A stretch of 64,000 nt of DNA from JAGVSZ01 sp963716855 (GCA_963716855.1 CAVQUV010000016.1:321792-385791), one strand, 5' to 3'. Shown: positions 20,030 to 28,539, counted from the first letter of the stretch. Numbers and translations: made by a program. The notes: generated by a model from the letters alone, not told the origin.

Positions 20030-20571
20030 GTTCCGTTTCTGATCCTTGCCGCGAGCGCCTTGAGTCCGCGATGGACCGCCACCTTCACCGCCGACTCCGA
20101 CATCCCGGTGAGGCGCGCAGTCTCGGCGCCCGATAAGCCCTGCACCTTCATGTAAGCAATCGGCATGCGCTGGCGCTCGGGCAGCGTCTCGAGCAGCTTC
20201 GCGAGGTCGCGCCGCGCCTCCGCCGCGTCGGCGTCTGCCGTCGACAGCACGCCGACTTCGTCGTCGAGCGGTTCGGTCAGCAGGTCGCCCCGGCCGCGAC
20301 GGCGGAGACAGTCAACGAGCTTATAGCGGGCGATCGCGTGCACCCACGCCGTCAGCGGCTGCGCGATGTCAAAGGTGTGCCGCTGGTTGTGAACGGCCAA
20401 AAGCGTCTCCTGGACCAGATCCTCGACCTCGTCCGGCAGGCGGGCGAGGCGCCGCCTGAGGAACGCGCGCAGGTGCGCTCCAAGCTCTATGAGGAACCGA
20501 TGGTAGGCCGTAGCGTCGCCCGCGAGCGAGCGCACGAGGAGGTCCTTGAGTCGATCCTCGTTGGCGCTCAA
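20026..20571 (-). CDS. sigF: ECF RNA polymerase sigma factor SigF (ECF16-like)
   Basis: 181 residues. Region 2 (FLRRRLARLPDEVEDLVQET and WVHAIARYKLVDCLRRR) and region 4 (LPERQRMPIAYMKVQGLSGA, SESAVKVAVHRGLKALAARI) are both complete. It directs transcription of the bufferin operon and of its own gene, as judged from the matching promoter boxes on both sides. The start is TTG 20571, with GGAAGAGAG just upstream; no ATG fits. Co-transcribed with nrsF. Confidence 0.92.
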   Translation of the reverse strand: MSANEDRLKDLLVRSLAGDATAYHRFLIELGAHLRAFLRRRLARLPDEVEDLVQETLLAVHNQRHTFDIAQPLTAWVHAIARYKLVDCLRRRGRGDLLTEPLDDEVGVLSTADADAAEARRDLAKLLETLPERQRMPIAYMKVQGLSGAETARLTGMSESAVKVAVHRGLKALAARIRNGT

Positions 20572-20587
20572 CCGGCTCTCTTCCTGA

Positions 20588-20613
20588 TTCGTTGCAGACA
20601 GGGATTCGGTTAC
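20588..20613 (-). promoter_or_regulatory. SigF-type promoter of sigF-nrsF
   Basis: On the minus strand GTAACC (20613-20608), exactly 16 bases, then CGAA (20591-20588). This is the SigF consensus known from Caulobacter (GTAACC-N16-CGAA) and predicts autoregulation. The -10 lies only about 17 bases before the TTG start, giving a very short leader that still holds the GGAAGAGAG site. Confidence 0.85.
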
Positions 20614-20661
20614 AGGCCGCGGCGCTCCCTGGCGGCCCGGCCGTGAATTGTGCCTGTGCCT

Positions 20662-20687
20662 GTAACCGGACGCCTGAACGCTGCGAA
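20662..20687 (+). promoter_or_regulatory. SigF-type promoter of the bufferin operon
   Basis: GTAACC (20662-20667), a 16-base spacer and CGAA (20684-20687), identical in layout to the divergent box in front of sigF. It lies 61 bases upstream of the bufA start and predicts SigF control of the operon. Confidence 0.88.
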
Positions 20688-20747
20688 CTACCTCACAGGC
20701 CGGGCTCTCCGCAGCGCGGCCGCTTCAACCAACCCACAGGAGTCGCA

Positions 20748-21029
20748 ATGATGAACCGCACCGCCCTCGCCGTCACCACCGTCGCCCTCACCGCGCTCGC
20801 CGCCGGCGCCGCGTTCGCCCAGCCCAAGCCCGCCCAGCCCTCGATGGACAAGTGCTATGGGGTGTCGCTCGCCGGCAAGAACGACTGCGCCGCCGGCCCC
20901 GGCACGACCTGCGCCGGCACCTCGAAGACCGACTACCAGGGCAACGCCTGGACGTACGTTACCAAGGGAACCTGCACGACCATGAAGACGCCGAAGGGCA
21001 TGGGCTCGCTCACGCCGATGAAGAGCTGA
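20748..21029 (+). CDS. bufA: Bufferin precursor peptide BufA (DUF2282)
   Basis: 93 residues. A signal peptide (ALAVTTVALTALAAGAAFAQ) precedes a mature core with four cysteines: KCYGVSLAGKNDCAAG (C36, C47), TTCAGTS (C55) and YVTKGTC (C76), the bufferin-1 pattern. In studied homologues cysteines are converted to thiooxazoles by an MNIO enzyme and the exported peptide chelates Cu(I). Start ATG 20748, behind AGGAG; a second ATG follows at once. First gene of the bufABCD operon behind a SigF box. Formerly annotated as a DUF2282 protein or as part of gig operons. Confidence 0.92.
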   Translation: MMNRTALAVTTVALTALAAGAAFAQPKPAQPSMDKCYGVSLAGKNDCAAGPGTTCAGTSKTDYQGNAWTYVTKGTCTTMKTPKGMGSLTPMKS

Positions 21030-21038
21030 TTCACGTCG

Positions 21039-21878
21039 ATGAGGACCGCACCGTCCGCCGGGCTCGGGCTGAAGCCCCGGCACTTCGAGGAGGCGTTGGC
21101 CGCGCCCGCGGACGGGTTGTGGTTCGAGGTCCACCCGGAGAACTACATGGTCGCGGGCGGACCGCGGCTCGCATGGCTGGAGGCGATTCGCGCGCGGCAT
21201 CCGCTCGCGCTGCACGGGGTCGCGCTCTCGCTCGCCGCTGACGCGCCGCCCGACGAGGTGCACCTCGCCCGCCTCGCCGCGCTGGTGAAGCGCTTCGAGC
21301 CCGCCCACATCTCCGAGCATCTGGCGTGGTCGACCTGGCAAGGCGCGTATAGCCCAGATTTGCTGCCGTTTCCGCGCACGGGCGAGGCGCTGGCGCGTAT
21401 CGTCGAGAACGTCGACCGGGTGCAGGGGGCGCTCGGCTGCCGGATCGCGATCGAAAACCCGTCCCACTACCTCGCCTGCGTCGGCCACGAATGGGACGAG
21501 ATCGACTTCCTCGAGGCGCTCGCGCGGCGCACCGGTTGCCGCATGCTCCTCGACGTGAACAACGTGTTCGTCTCGGCGCGCAACCTCGGGCTGTCGGCGG
21601 AGGCTTACGTAAATGCATTTCCAGGCGCCATCGTCGAGGAGATTCATCTCGCTGGGCACACCGCCGACCCGTCCCTCGGCGCCGCGCTGCTCGTCGACTC
21701 GCACGATGCGCCGGTCGATCCGGCCGTGTGGGCGCTCTACGAGCGACTGATCGCGCGCATCGGCCCGCGGCCCACCTTGATCGAACGCGACGACAACCTC
21801 CCCGAGTTCGACGTGCTGATGGCCGAGCGCGCGCGCGCGGAGGCCGTGCTTGCCGCACCGATGCGCCGGGCGGCATGA
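21039..21878 (+). CDS. bufB: MNIO-family bufferin-modifying enzyme BufB (DUF692)
   Basis: 279 residues, a TIM-barrel multinuclear non-heme iron oxidase. Likely metal ligands are all visible: LHGVALSL (H59), ISEHLAW (E93, H94), IENPSHY (E139), LLDVNNVFVS (D172, N175), EIHLAGH (H203, H207), VDSHDAPV (D220, H222) and LIERDDN (E249). It would oxidise BufA cysteines to thiooxazoles in the cytoplasm before export, with BufC as recognition partner. It begins 9 bases after bufA, and its stop overlaps the bufC start (ATGA). Confidence 0.93.
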   Translation: MRTAPSAGLGLKPRHFEEALAAPADGLWFEVHPENYMVAGGPRLAWLEAIRARHPLALHGVALSLAADAPPDEVHLARLAALVKRFEPAHISEHLAWSTWQGAYSPDLLPFPRTGEALARIVENVDRVQGALGCRIAIENPSHYLACVGHEWDEIDFLEALARRTGCRMLLDVNNVFVSARNLGLSAEAYVNAFPGAIVEEIHLAGHTADPSLGAALLVDSHDAPVDPAVWALYERLIARIGPRPTLIERDDNLPEFDVLMAERARAEAVLAAPMRRAA

Positions 21879-22678
21879 GCGGTCCGCTGTACCGATTCCA
21901 GGACGGATTCGCGCGCGCCCTGCTCGCGGTGGAACTGCGCCCGGACGAGTATCCGCCCGAGATCGCGCGCCTCGTCGAGCAACCGGCCTTCGCCGTCTAC
22001 CGTAACACCGTGATGAAGGGTTGCATCGACGCGTTGCAGGCCAATTACCCGTCGGTCGCGCGATTGGTCGGCGACGAGTGGTTCCGTGCGGCCGCCGCGA
22101 TCTTCGTGCGCGCAAACCTGCCCCGGCAGCCGACGCTCGCCGTGTATGGCGCGGACTTCGCGGGCTTCCTCGCGGCATTCGAGCCTGCCGCCGAGCTGCC
22201 TTACCTCCCCGGCGTCGCGCGCGTCGACCGGTTCTGGACCGAGGCCCACACCGCTCCCGACGAGGCGCCAGTCGATGCAGCCGCGGTCGCGCGGCTCGGG
22301 CCGGACGAGCTCGCGCGTACGGTGCTGCGTCCCCACGCCAGCGCGCGCTGGGCGTGGTTCGATGCGCATCCGATCGCCGCCCTATGGCGGCAAAATCGCT
22401 ACCCCGTCGATCCCGACCTGGCGGACATCGAGTGGCGCCCGGAGGGTGTGCTCGTCGTGCGCTCCGGCGGTAGCGTCGAGAGCATCGATCTGGACGCGGC
22501 CGGCTGCACGTTCCTGGACGTCTGCGCATCCGGCGGCACGCTCGCGCATGCCGCGGTGGCCGCGCTGGCAGTGGACGAGAAGGCCGATCTGGCGCGCCTC
22601 ATGACACGGCTGCTGGACGTCGGCGCGTTCGGCCGCCTGGACACCCTGGATCTCGACCCCGAGGAGCTCGGAAGATGA
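21875..22678 (+). CDS. bufC: Bufferin partner protein BufC (DUF2063)
   Basis: 267 residues. The N-terminal DUF2063 domain (FARALLAVELRPDEYPPEIA, FAVYRNTVMKGCIDALQANY, PSVARLVGDEWFRAAAAIFV) is the helical DNA-binding-like fold that in the MNIO systems serves as precursor-recognition partner of the DUF692 enzyme. A C-terminal strand-rich domain follows. It is joined to bufB and bufD by 4-base ATGA overlaps, which points to fixed stoichiometry. No catalytic site is expected. Confidence 0.92.
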   Translation: MSGPLYRFQDGFARALLAVELRPDEYPPEIARLVEQPAFAVYRNTVMKGCIDALQANYPSVARLVGDEWFRAAAAIFVRANLPRQPTLAVYGADFAGFLAAFEPAAELPYLPGVARVDRFWTEAHTAPDEAPVDAAAVARLGPDELARTVLRPHASARWAWFDAHPIAALWRQNRYPVDPDLADIEWRPEGVLVVRSGGSVESIDLDAAGCTFLDVCASGGTLAHAAVAALAVDEKADLARLMTRLLDVGAFGRLDTLDLDPEELGR

Positions 22679-23148
22679 GGACCGCAATCACGTCTGCCCC
22701 GGAGGGGTCGACCAGCGTGCGTGCTGCGTGGAATCGAGCTGCCGACGCGCTCGAGCGCTGGATCGGGCACTCGCTACTCGCCCTCGCCGCGCGATTCTCG
22801 ATCGCCGGCATCTTCTTCATGTCCGGCCGCACGAAAGTCGAGGGCTGGCTCGCGGTCCGCGATAGCGCCGTCGCGCTGTTCGCCGACGAGTACAAGGTGC
22901 CGCTGCTTCCCCCCGAGTTGGCCGCGCATCTCGCGACCTACGCCGAGCACTTCTTCCCGGTCCTTCTCGTGCTTGGCCTCTTCACGCGGTTCTCGGCGCT
23001 CGCGCTGCTCGGCATGACCGCGGTGATTCAGATCTTCGTCTACCCGGAGGCGTGGGCGACTCATCTGTCCTGGGCCGGGCTCCTGCTCTACCTGGTTGGC
23101 CGCGGTGGCGGCATGGTGTCGCTCGATCGGGCGCTTGGCTTGAAGTAG
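22675..23148 (+). CDS. bufD: DoxX-family membrane protein of the bufferin operon
   Basis: 157 residues with four hydrophobic helices and the DoxX pattern: LALAARFSIAGIFFMSGRTK, ATYAEHFFPVLLVLGLFTRF and MTAVIQIFVYPEAWATHLSW. It is an inner-membrane protein, often encoded last in bufferin/gig operons; a role in membrane redox or peptide handling is possible but unproven. The start overlaps the bufC stop. No further gene follows in this direction for 1.8 kb, so the operon ends here. Confidence 0.9.
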   Translation: MRTAITSAPEGSTSVRAAWNRAADALERWIGHSLLALAARFSIAGIFFMSGRTKVEGWLAVRDSAVALFADEYKVPLLPPELAAHLATYAEHFFPVLLVLGLFTRFSALALLGMTAVIQIFVYPEAWATHLSWAGLLLYLVGRGGGMVSLDRALGLK

Positions 23149-23332
23149 GGGGCGCGCGGCTCGACGTGCCGCGAGAACCGGCGCCGTCGAAGGCTCGTTC
23201 GAGGACCGGTGAGGGGTGGCGACTCAGGGGGCGAGAGGCGAACGCATGGAGGGGGGGTTGCATCGTGATCGCAACTGGCTCGGGTTAGCGGCGAACTAGC
23301 GGAACAGCGAAAGCGGTAATTCGCGGATGTGC

Positions 23333-23941
23333 TTATTTCTGCCCGCCTTCGCTACGGTCGCGAGCGGGAAGGGCGTCGCGAAAGGCATCAAACGTCTTCC
23401 ACGCCGGGACTGGCGGCGTGTACTCGGGCCGCGGCGCATACGCCGAGTGTTCGACAAGCTGCATCCTGTGTATGTAGCGCGGGCAATTCGGAAAGATCCT
23501 GGTCGCCGCGACGCGAATGATGAACACGGACCCAGGGTACTCGGCACGCAGGGGATCATCCGCCGAGACACGGGCCGTGCCGTTCACGCGAATGCGCTTG
23601 GGATTCTCGAAGTCCAGGAACAGCAACCCGACGTGGGGGTTGACGAGTACGTTTCCCCAGGATCGGTACATGCCGTTGCCGTCGTAATCAGGAATTGCTA
23701 GCGTGCGATCGTCCAAAGCGCGCACGAACCCGGGCATGCCGCCCTTGTAGGAGCAGTCGGGGTGGCCGTGGGCATCGGCGGTAGCGATGAAGAACATCGG
23801 ACAGCGCTGAATGAATGCGCGGTCCTCGTCGGTAAACACCGTGCGAACGGTTACCTGCTCCAGCCGGTCAGCGAGGGGCCGCGTTTCACGCGCATCCTGG
23901 AGCTGTCGCATTCCATCGTGATACAGTGGACTGTCAGCCAT
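23333..23941 (-). CDS. Pyridoxamine 5'-phosphate oxidase-family FMN-binding protein
   Basis: 202 residues. Split-barrel flavin-binding fold with RCPMFFIATADAHGHPDCSY (typical beta-1/beta-2), PDYDGNGMYRSWGNVLVNPH and VGLLFLDFENPKRIRVNGTA. The family includes FMN-dependent reductases and probable general-stress proteins; true PNPOx activity is unlikely. ATG 23941 has a perfect GGAGG ribosome site. It lies directly downstream of the GST gene on the same strand (about 48 bases), so the two may be co-transcribed. Confidence 0.88.
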   Translation of the reverse strand: MADSPLYHDGMRQLQDARETRPLADRLEQVTVRTVFTDEDRAFIQRCPMFFIATADAHGHPDCSYKGGMPGFVRALDDRTLAIPDYDGNGMYRSWGNVLVNPHVGLLFLDFENPKRIRVNGTARVSADDPLRAEYPGSVFIIRVAATRIFPNCPRYIHRMQLVEHSAYAPRPEYTPPVPAWKTFDAFRDALPARDRSEGGQK

Positions 23942-23988
23942 CAAAACCTCCCGGTAAGGCCAACCGGCCGAGCCCCGACCGGCTCTCG

Positions 23989-24609
23989 CTATTGGGCCCG
24001 TTTCATCGCCGGGCGCTCCGCGCAGCGTTTGCACCAGCCGGCCACCCGCGGATGTTGCTCTAGTTTCAGACCGAACATGGTGCCCAGTACCAGCCAGCTC
24101 GCAGCCGCGACGTCCACCAGCGAAAAAGCGCCCAACAGGTATTCGCGGCTCCCGAGACGGGCCTCGAGGACATCCAATTGGCGATTGAACTGCGACAGGT
24201 TGTACTCAGCGGCCGCCTTGCTGCGGTCCTCGCTTTTGTACGAAACGGGCGTATCGAGCCCGTGGTAGAGGTACTGCATCATGTAGGGACCCAACTCGGC
24301 CATGGCCCACACGGTCCAGGAAATGGCGTCGGCGCGAGGCTGGCCGCCACCGGCCGGAAAGAGATTCTTCTCGACCCCATACTTGGTGCCCAGATGCAGG
24401 AGGATCGCGCCGGATTCGAAAAAAATCTGGCTGCCATCCACCAGCACCGGCACCTTGCCATGCGGGTTCAACGCGAGATATTCGGGCGACCGGTGCTCCT
24501 GCTTCTTTGCGTCGAGCTTGATGTACTCATACGCCAGACCCAGCTCCTCAAGCGCCCACGCGACACGAGTGCCGGAGCTATGAGGCCACGAGTAGAACTT
24601 GATCGTCAT
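23989..24609 (-). CDS. Glutathione S-transferase
   Basis: 206 residues. Thioredoxin-like N-terminal domain (MTIKFYSWPHSSGTRVAWAL; the Ser/Thr in SSGTRV could serve as catalytic residue), the cis-Pro and ES binding motif (GKVPVLVDGSQIFFESGAIL), and a helical C-terminal domain ending PRVAGWCKRCAERPAMKRAQ. It conjugates or reduces electrophiles with glutathione in the cytoplasm. AGGAGG lies before ATG 24609. First gene of a probable pair with the FMN-binding protein. Confidence 0.9.
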   Translation of the reverse strand: MTIKFYSWPHSSGTRVAWALEELGLAYEYIKLDAKKQEHRSPEYLALNPHGKVPVLVDGSQIFFESGAILLHLGTKYGVEKNLFPAGGGQPRADAISWTVWAMAELGPYMMQYLYHGLDTPVSYKSEDRSKAAAEYNLSQFNRQLDVLEARLGSREYLLGAFSLVDVAAASWLVLGTMFGLKLEQHPRVAGWCKRCAERPAMKRAQ

Positions 24610-24990
24610 GGACGCCTCCTGTAATTGGCGAGGATCTTAGGAGGATGTTGGGCCGCCGCCTAGTGTTGAATGTCGGCACCCGCGAATTACCGCTTTCGGG
24701 CCAGGAGCGGTCGGACCCGACGCGCCCACAAATCAGGTCAAAGCGGACAATCAATTCGATCGCACCGGCTCGCTTGGTGCCGGTTAACATGAATGTGCGT
24801 ACCGTAATGGCATACAGTTCCGGCCTGTCAAGCCGTGCTGTGCATCGCTCCACAGGCAGCAGCCCGATCCGGTTAGCGAGAGTACGCTCCCGGTTAACTA
24901 GAAAAACTGATGCGATAGAACGCGTTGGGCGTCACGACGGTACATCAATCCCTCCGGCGAGCACGCTGAAACTTCTGAATACTTGCATGA
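24610..24990. other. Non-coding stretch between GST and flavin monooxygenase
   Basis: No coding sequence is evident. It holds a short hairpin ACCGCT/AGCGGT (24,689-24,711) and a GCGTTGGGC (24,922-24,930) that resembles the right core of an attC site, but no matching left core was found. It presumably contains the divergent promoters of both flanking genes. Confidence 0.5.
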
Positions 24991-26286
24991 ATGGCCTCAA
25001 TTTCGTACTTCGATCTGATCATCGTGGGCGGGGGCATCGGCGGCGTCATCTGCCTTAAGTACGCTACAGACGCCGGGCTGAGGACTCTGCTTCTGGAGCG
25101 CCGCGAGCGTATCGGCGGGATATGGCGCGACCTTCCGTCGTGGCAGGACATCCAGTTCCGGAAGGAAGACTGGACGCTCGGCGATCTTCCACTGTCCGAA
25201 GAGAAGCAGCCGGGCATTTTGCGCAACATCGAAGCCTGGGTCGAGCGGTTCGAACTCGCGCCTCACATCGTTCTAGGTGCACCCGTCACGAGTGCGCAGC
25301 CCTGCGAAGGCGGCTGGCGAGTGACGGGAGGTGCCGCCGTGTATCAATCGAGGTGGCTCATCGCCGCCACAGGGGGACACAATCGCCCTGTCGTTCCACA
25401 GGTCGAGCGGAAGGATTCGTCGATCGCCGAATATCACTCGTCCGAGCTCCGCAATCCGGAGGAGCTGAGAGGCAAGCGCGTCACTGTCGTCGGAGGCGGC
25501 GCATCGGCGTACGATCTACTTGACTTGTGCTTCACGCACCAGGCGAGCAGCATCGCGTGGATCTATCGTTCCACCAAGTGGATGCGCCCGACGCGCCAGG
25601 TCAAATACCTCGGGATCGACATGCGCCTGCTGGCGAAATACCAGATGCTTGGTCTTTCCACGAGCGCGGTGAACCGCCGCATCAACGAGGACTTGCGGGC
25701 GAGGTACGCGAAGGCGGGACTCCAGGAGATCATGCCAGCGGGCGACTTCGACATCCGTCGCGACCAGATCCTCCCAGGCCGGCCACGCATGATCCAGGGT
25801 TTCCGCCGCATAGAGCGCCACCGCGGCGAAGTGCAGTCCGTCCGCGGCAAGACGATTCGCCTCTCGAACGGCGAAGAGATAGGGACGGACCTGTTGCTAT
25901 GGGGAACCGGGTACGCCGTTGAGCTCGGCTATCTGGGGTTGGATTCGCTGACCAAGGCACGGGGGCTGAACGAGATCTCCGCCCGCTGCTACTCCGTGTT
26001 TCGCTCGATCGACGCCCCCAACCTCTTTCTCCTGGCGCCCGGCGTGCTCGAGACTAACACCTCGACGCCCTGGGCCTACGCTCATGCGGCGAAGTCGATC
26101 ATGTCCCACATCGCAGGCAGCCCCGTCTTTGTGGACCCGCCGCTTCAGGGTCTCACGAATCATTTTGACCTCGTCAAGATGCTGGCACGGCACGACCGCC
26201 GGAACTATCGGTTCGGTCTTTGGTACCTCAAGTATCTTTGGCTCGCGATATTCCATCCAAAGGCACGACCGATGCCCATTCCTTGA
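24991..26286 (+). CDS. FAD-dependent monooxygenase-like oxidoreductase
   Basis: 431 residues. FAD Rossmann motif LIIVGGGIGGVICLKYATDA at residues 9-28, NADP-type motif VTVVGGGASAYDLLD near 165, and the late LLLWGTGYAVELGYL, an arrangement found in flavin-containing and Baeyer-Villiger monooxygenases. The BVMO fingerprint FxGxxxHxxxW is not evident, so I keep the wider family name. Substrate unknown. Start ATG 24991; no strong ribosome site. Stand-alone cargo gene just left of the IS481-type element. Confidence 0.8.
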   Translation: MASISYFDLIIVGGGIGGVICLKYATDAGLRTLLLERRERIGGIWRDLPSWQDIQFRKEDWTLGDLPLSEEKQPGILRNIEAWVERFELAPHIVLGAPVTSAQPCEGGWRVTGGAAVYQSRWLIAATGGHNRPVVPQVERKDSSIAEYHSSELRNPEELRGKRVTVVGGGASAYDLLDLCFTHQASSIAWIYRSTKWMRPTRQVKYLGIDMRLLAKYQMLGLSTSAVNRRINEDLRARYAKAGLQEIMPAGDFDIRRDQILPGRPRMIQGFRRIERHRGEVQSVRGKTIRLSNGEEIGTDLLLWGTGYAVELGYLGLDSLTKARGLNEISARCYSVFRSIDAPNLFLLAPGVLETNTSTPWAYAHAAKSIMSHIAGSPVFVDPPLQGLTNHFDLVKMLARHDRRNYRFGLWYLKYLWLAIFHPKARPMPIP

Positions 26287-26389
26287 AGTACACCGCTGAT
26301 CGATTTAGCGCATACAAGGACGCGATTGAATATCTGCCATAGGCCGAATGAGAACCTTGATGTGCCAGCGGAAATGAGCGGTCGGGGAG

Positions 26390-27668
26390 ATAGGTAACAA
26401 AGAAGTCCGGGGACATGGGTTACACATTGTGGCGCTTTAGTCTCCCGAATTCATCTTCTATAAGCATGCGGCGCTCGTTGAGCCGACCCAGCTTGAGCGG
26501 GCCGAAGTAGACCTCCCAGATCCCATCGTCGATCTCCTCCAGGCCGCCATACTCGCCGACGCAGACGATCGACACGTTCACCTATCTGCGGTTCCAGCGG
26601 ATGCCGCCGTTGGCACTCACGTAGCGCACCTCGAAGCGATCGGGGTATTCCAGGGGCGGCAGCTTGCTGGGCATCTCGCGCGGCGATGCGCGGTAGCAGG
26701 CCGCCGGCGTCTGCTGATCGAGCGCCTCATGGGGTCGCTCGTTGTTGAATTCCTCCCGGAAGCGATCGAACTTTCGTTGCTGCGCGCGCAGGCTGTTAGC
26801 TGGCGGGCGCGTGGTCTCGGCTTTAAGCGTCCGATGCATGCGCTCATGGCGGCCGTTCTGCTGCGGTTTACCCGGCTCGATCAGCTCCGGGACAATCCCT
26901 AAGCGTACCCACCAGGCCGACAGACTCGACAGCCGGGCCAGCGTGTTGGTCGCGAAGGGCACGCCGTTGTCGGTGCGAATGCGCTTGGGCAATCCGAATT
27001 CCCTGAATAGCCGCATGAACACCGGTTTCGCCTCGGCCACCGCGGTGGAGTTTAATCCCTGACAACCCAGGAGGTAACGGCTGAACCCATCGGTCACCGT
27101 CAGCGGATAGCAGTAACGGCCGTTGCCGGTGCGAAACTGCCCCTTGTAGTCGGCGCACCACAGATCATTAGGCGCCAGGATCAGGCTCGAAGGCTTGCCC
27201 GGATGGCCAAGCTGACGACGCTGGCGCTTCTTGGCCACCATCCCGTGCCGGCTCAGGATGTCGCATACCGTTGATCGTCCTGGCAATGCCCATCGCAGGT
27301 GACGTCGCTGCACGACCCTGAGCAGCTTCTTCGCGCCCCAAGATGGATGTCGACGACGGACCTCCAGCAACGCTACGACGATCTCCGGGTCGGTCTCGTT
27401 CGGCGAATGGTGCGGTTTACGCGATCGCTCCTCGAGCCCCGCTGGGCCGTAGCGAAGATACCGGTCGATCAACTTGTAGCCGGTCTTGCGGGCCACCCCG
27501 TAGCGCTCGCACAGCTCGGTGATGCTGAAGCACTCCCGCAGGTAATCGGCGATGAACTTCGTTCTCTGGTCCATAGGCGAAGTCTGACTCCATGGCATCG
27601 GGCACCTCCTGCGGTGCCCCGGATCGTCAACCTGTTACCTATGTCCCCGGACTAAACTGTTACCTATG
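26390..27668 (-). mobile_element. IS481-family insertion sequence
   Basis: The ends are inverted repeats. At the left ATAGGTAACA and, a few bases on, AGTCCGGGGACATGGGT; at the right, read inwards on the other strand, ATAGGTAACA and AGTCCGGGGACATAGGT. The single gene between them is an IS481-type transposase on the minus strand. The outermost bases are imperfect, so the exact borders may lie 1-4 bases out, and I did not identify a certain target duplication. It sits 24 bases upstream of an attC site in the cassette array. Confidence 0.85.
26421..27598 (-). pseudogene. IS481-family transposase, broken by an in-frame amber codon
   Basis: From ATG 27598 the protein has an N-terminal helix-turn-helix (SITELCERYGVARKTGYKLI) and an RNase H-like rve core with D-D-E residues (NDLWCADYKG, RIRTDNGVPF, NGRHERMHRT). 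It stops at TAG 26582-26584 after GGIRWNRR. The same frame continues with VNVSIVCVGEYGGLEEIDDG and GPLKLGRLNERRMLIEDEFG up to TAA 26421, the normal family C-terminus where a Trp codon is expected at the stop. So a TGG to TAG change removes about 53 residues. The catalytic core remains intact, so some activity is conceivable. Confidence 0.85.
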
Positions 27669-27691
27669 TGTCTGGACCGTACCAAAGCGAC

Positions 27692-27772
27692 GCCCAACAA
27701 CGCGATCCAGCGGACCGCTTCACAGCGGCATTGCGCCCGCTGTTTCGCGGCCGCTGATCGCGCCCGTTGGGC
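27692..27772 (+). other. Integron attC site A
   Basis: Starts with the R'' core GCCCAAC and ends with the R' core GTTGGGC. Inside, CGCGATCCAGCGGACCGC pairs with the reverse complement of GCGGCCGCTGATCGCG, leaving two unpaired bases (C and A) on one strand only, the extrahelical bases by which integrases recognise attC. A CAGCGG/CCGCTG terminal hairpin fills the centre. This is a full attC by structure. Confidence 0.88.
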
Positions 27773-28048
27773 GTCCCTGATCGATTGCGCGACCATCGAT
27801 GGAATCTGAATTGCTTTATACCGACCTACTGATAGCGTAGACTCGCCGCGCTGAAACAACAACTCGGGTCAGCCGACCGCGCTAACCCCAAGCATCACTT
27901 TTGGGCCGCAGGGCCCGTCCTTTCGGTACGGCCTGTACCAACTCTGCATAGCAGTCACGGATCTGCGTCGCAGAGAGGTGTTCGTGCGGCCATTCCCGTT
28001 CTTGGGGCGCACGATCGCTCCGGCGGGCTTCGCCCGTCTACGCGGGCG

Positions 28049-28068
28049 GCTCAACGGCGGCGTTGGGC
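28049..28068 (+). other. attC right half site B
   Basis: GCTCAAC, six bases, GTTGGGC: a perfect right-hand simple site of an attC. The left half is degenerate or lost. The preceding cassette (from 27,767) has no convincing gene; on the minus strand the segment 27,883-27,998 reads CYAELVQAVPKGRALRPKSD, possibly the tail of a lost gene. Confidence 0.6.
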
Positions 28069-28138
28069 ATTGGAAGACGCAAGCTGTTACAGGAAGTACT
28101 GCTCACGTCATTTCCCGTAAGGACTGAGGAGATCAACC

Positions 28139-28450
28139 ATGATCGTCGCCCGTTGGAGCATCGATGCGAAGTTCGGATACAAACAGAATGTGATCGACCT
28201 GATGCAGCGTTGGTTAAGGGAGATTGCGCCGCAAGTTGGGTTTAGTGCCGACAAGACGCGGTTGCTAACCGGCTCGATCGGCGCGCTGGAGGCAACCATT
28301 CAGTCGGAGCATCTTGTTAAGGACCTAAGCGAGCTCAACCAGGCTTGGGAAAAACTGGCTACGATCGCAGCGCATAAGCAATGGAGCAAAGATCTCGAGC
28401 CGCATGTGGTTTCCGGGACAAACCGCTGGGAAATCTACCGCGTCTTGTAA
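28139..28450 (+). CDS. Integron cassette protein of unknown function
   Basis: 103 residues, not recognised. It begins MIVARWSIDAKFGYKQNVID, contains SIGALEATIQSEHLVKDLSE, and ends HVVSGTNRWEIYRVL. The pattern of a strand, a helix, a strand and two helices suggests a ferredoxin-like (dimeric alpha/beta barrel) fold. CTGAGGAGATC upstream is a strong ribosome site. It is the only gene of a cassette bounded by core sites at 28,062 and 28,533. Codon use seems less GC-extreme than the core genes, as is usual for cassettes. Confidence 0.75.
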   Translation: MIVARWSIDAKFGYKQNVIDLMQRWLREIAPQVGFSADKTRLLTGSIGALEATIQSEHLVKDLSELNQAWEKLATIAAHKQWSKDLEPHVVSGTNRWEIYRVL

Positions 28451-28520
28451 TTGCGCAACGCACTTCAATATTTGCTGCGAAGGCACGCTCTAGAAATCGA
28501 CGCCGGAAGCTGTTCCCGGC

Positions 28521-28539
28521 GCCCAACCCCGCGTTAGCC
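28521..28539 (+). other. attC right half site C
   Basis: GCCCAAC, five bases, GTTAGCC, about 70 bases after the stop of the cassette gene, the usual place of an attC. A CGCCGG/CCGGCG hairpin precedes it. The left core (perhaps GCGCAAC at 28,453) is poor. Confidence 0.5.

Noticed and set aside
24922..24930. GCGTTGGGC as a further attC end before the flavin monooxygenase
   Set aside because: No left core or palindrome could be matched to it, so it is left out of the cassette array.
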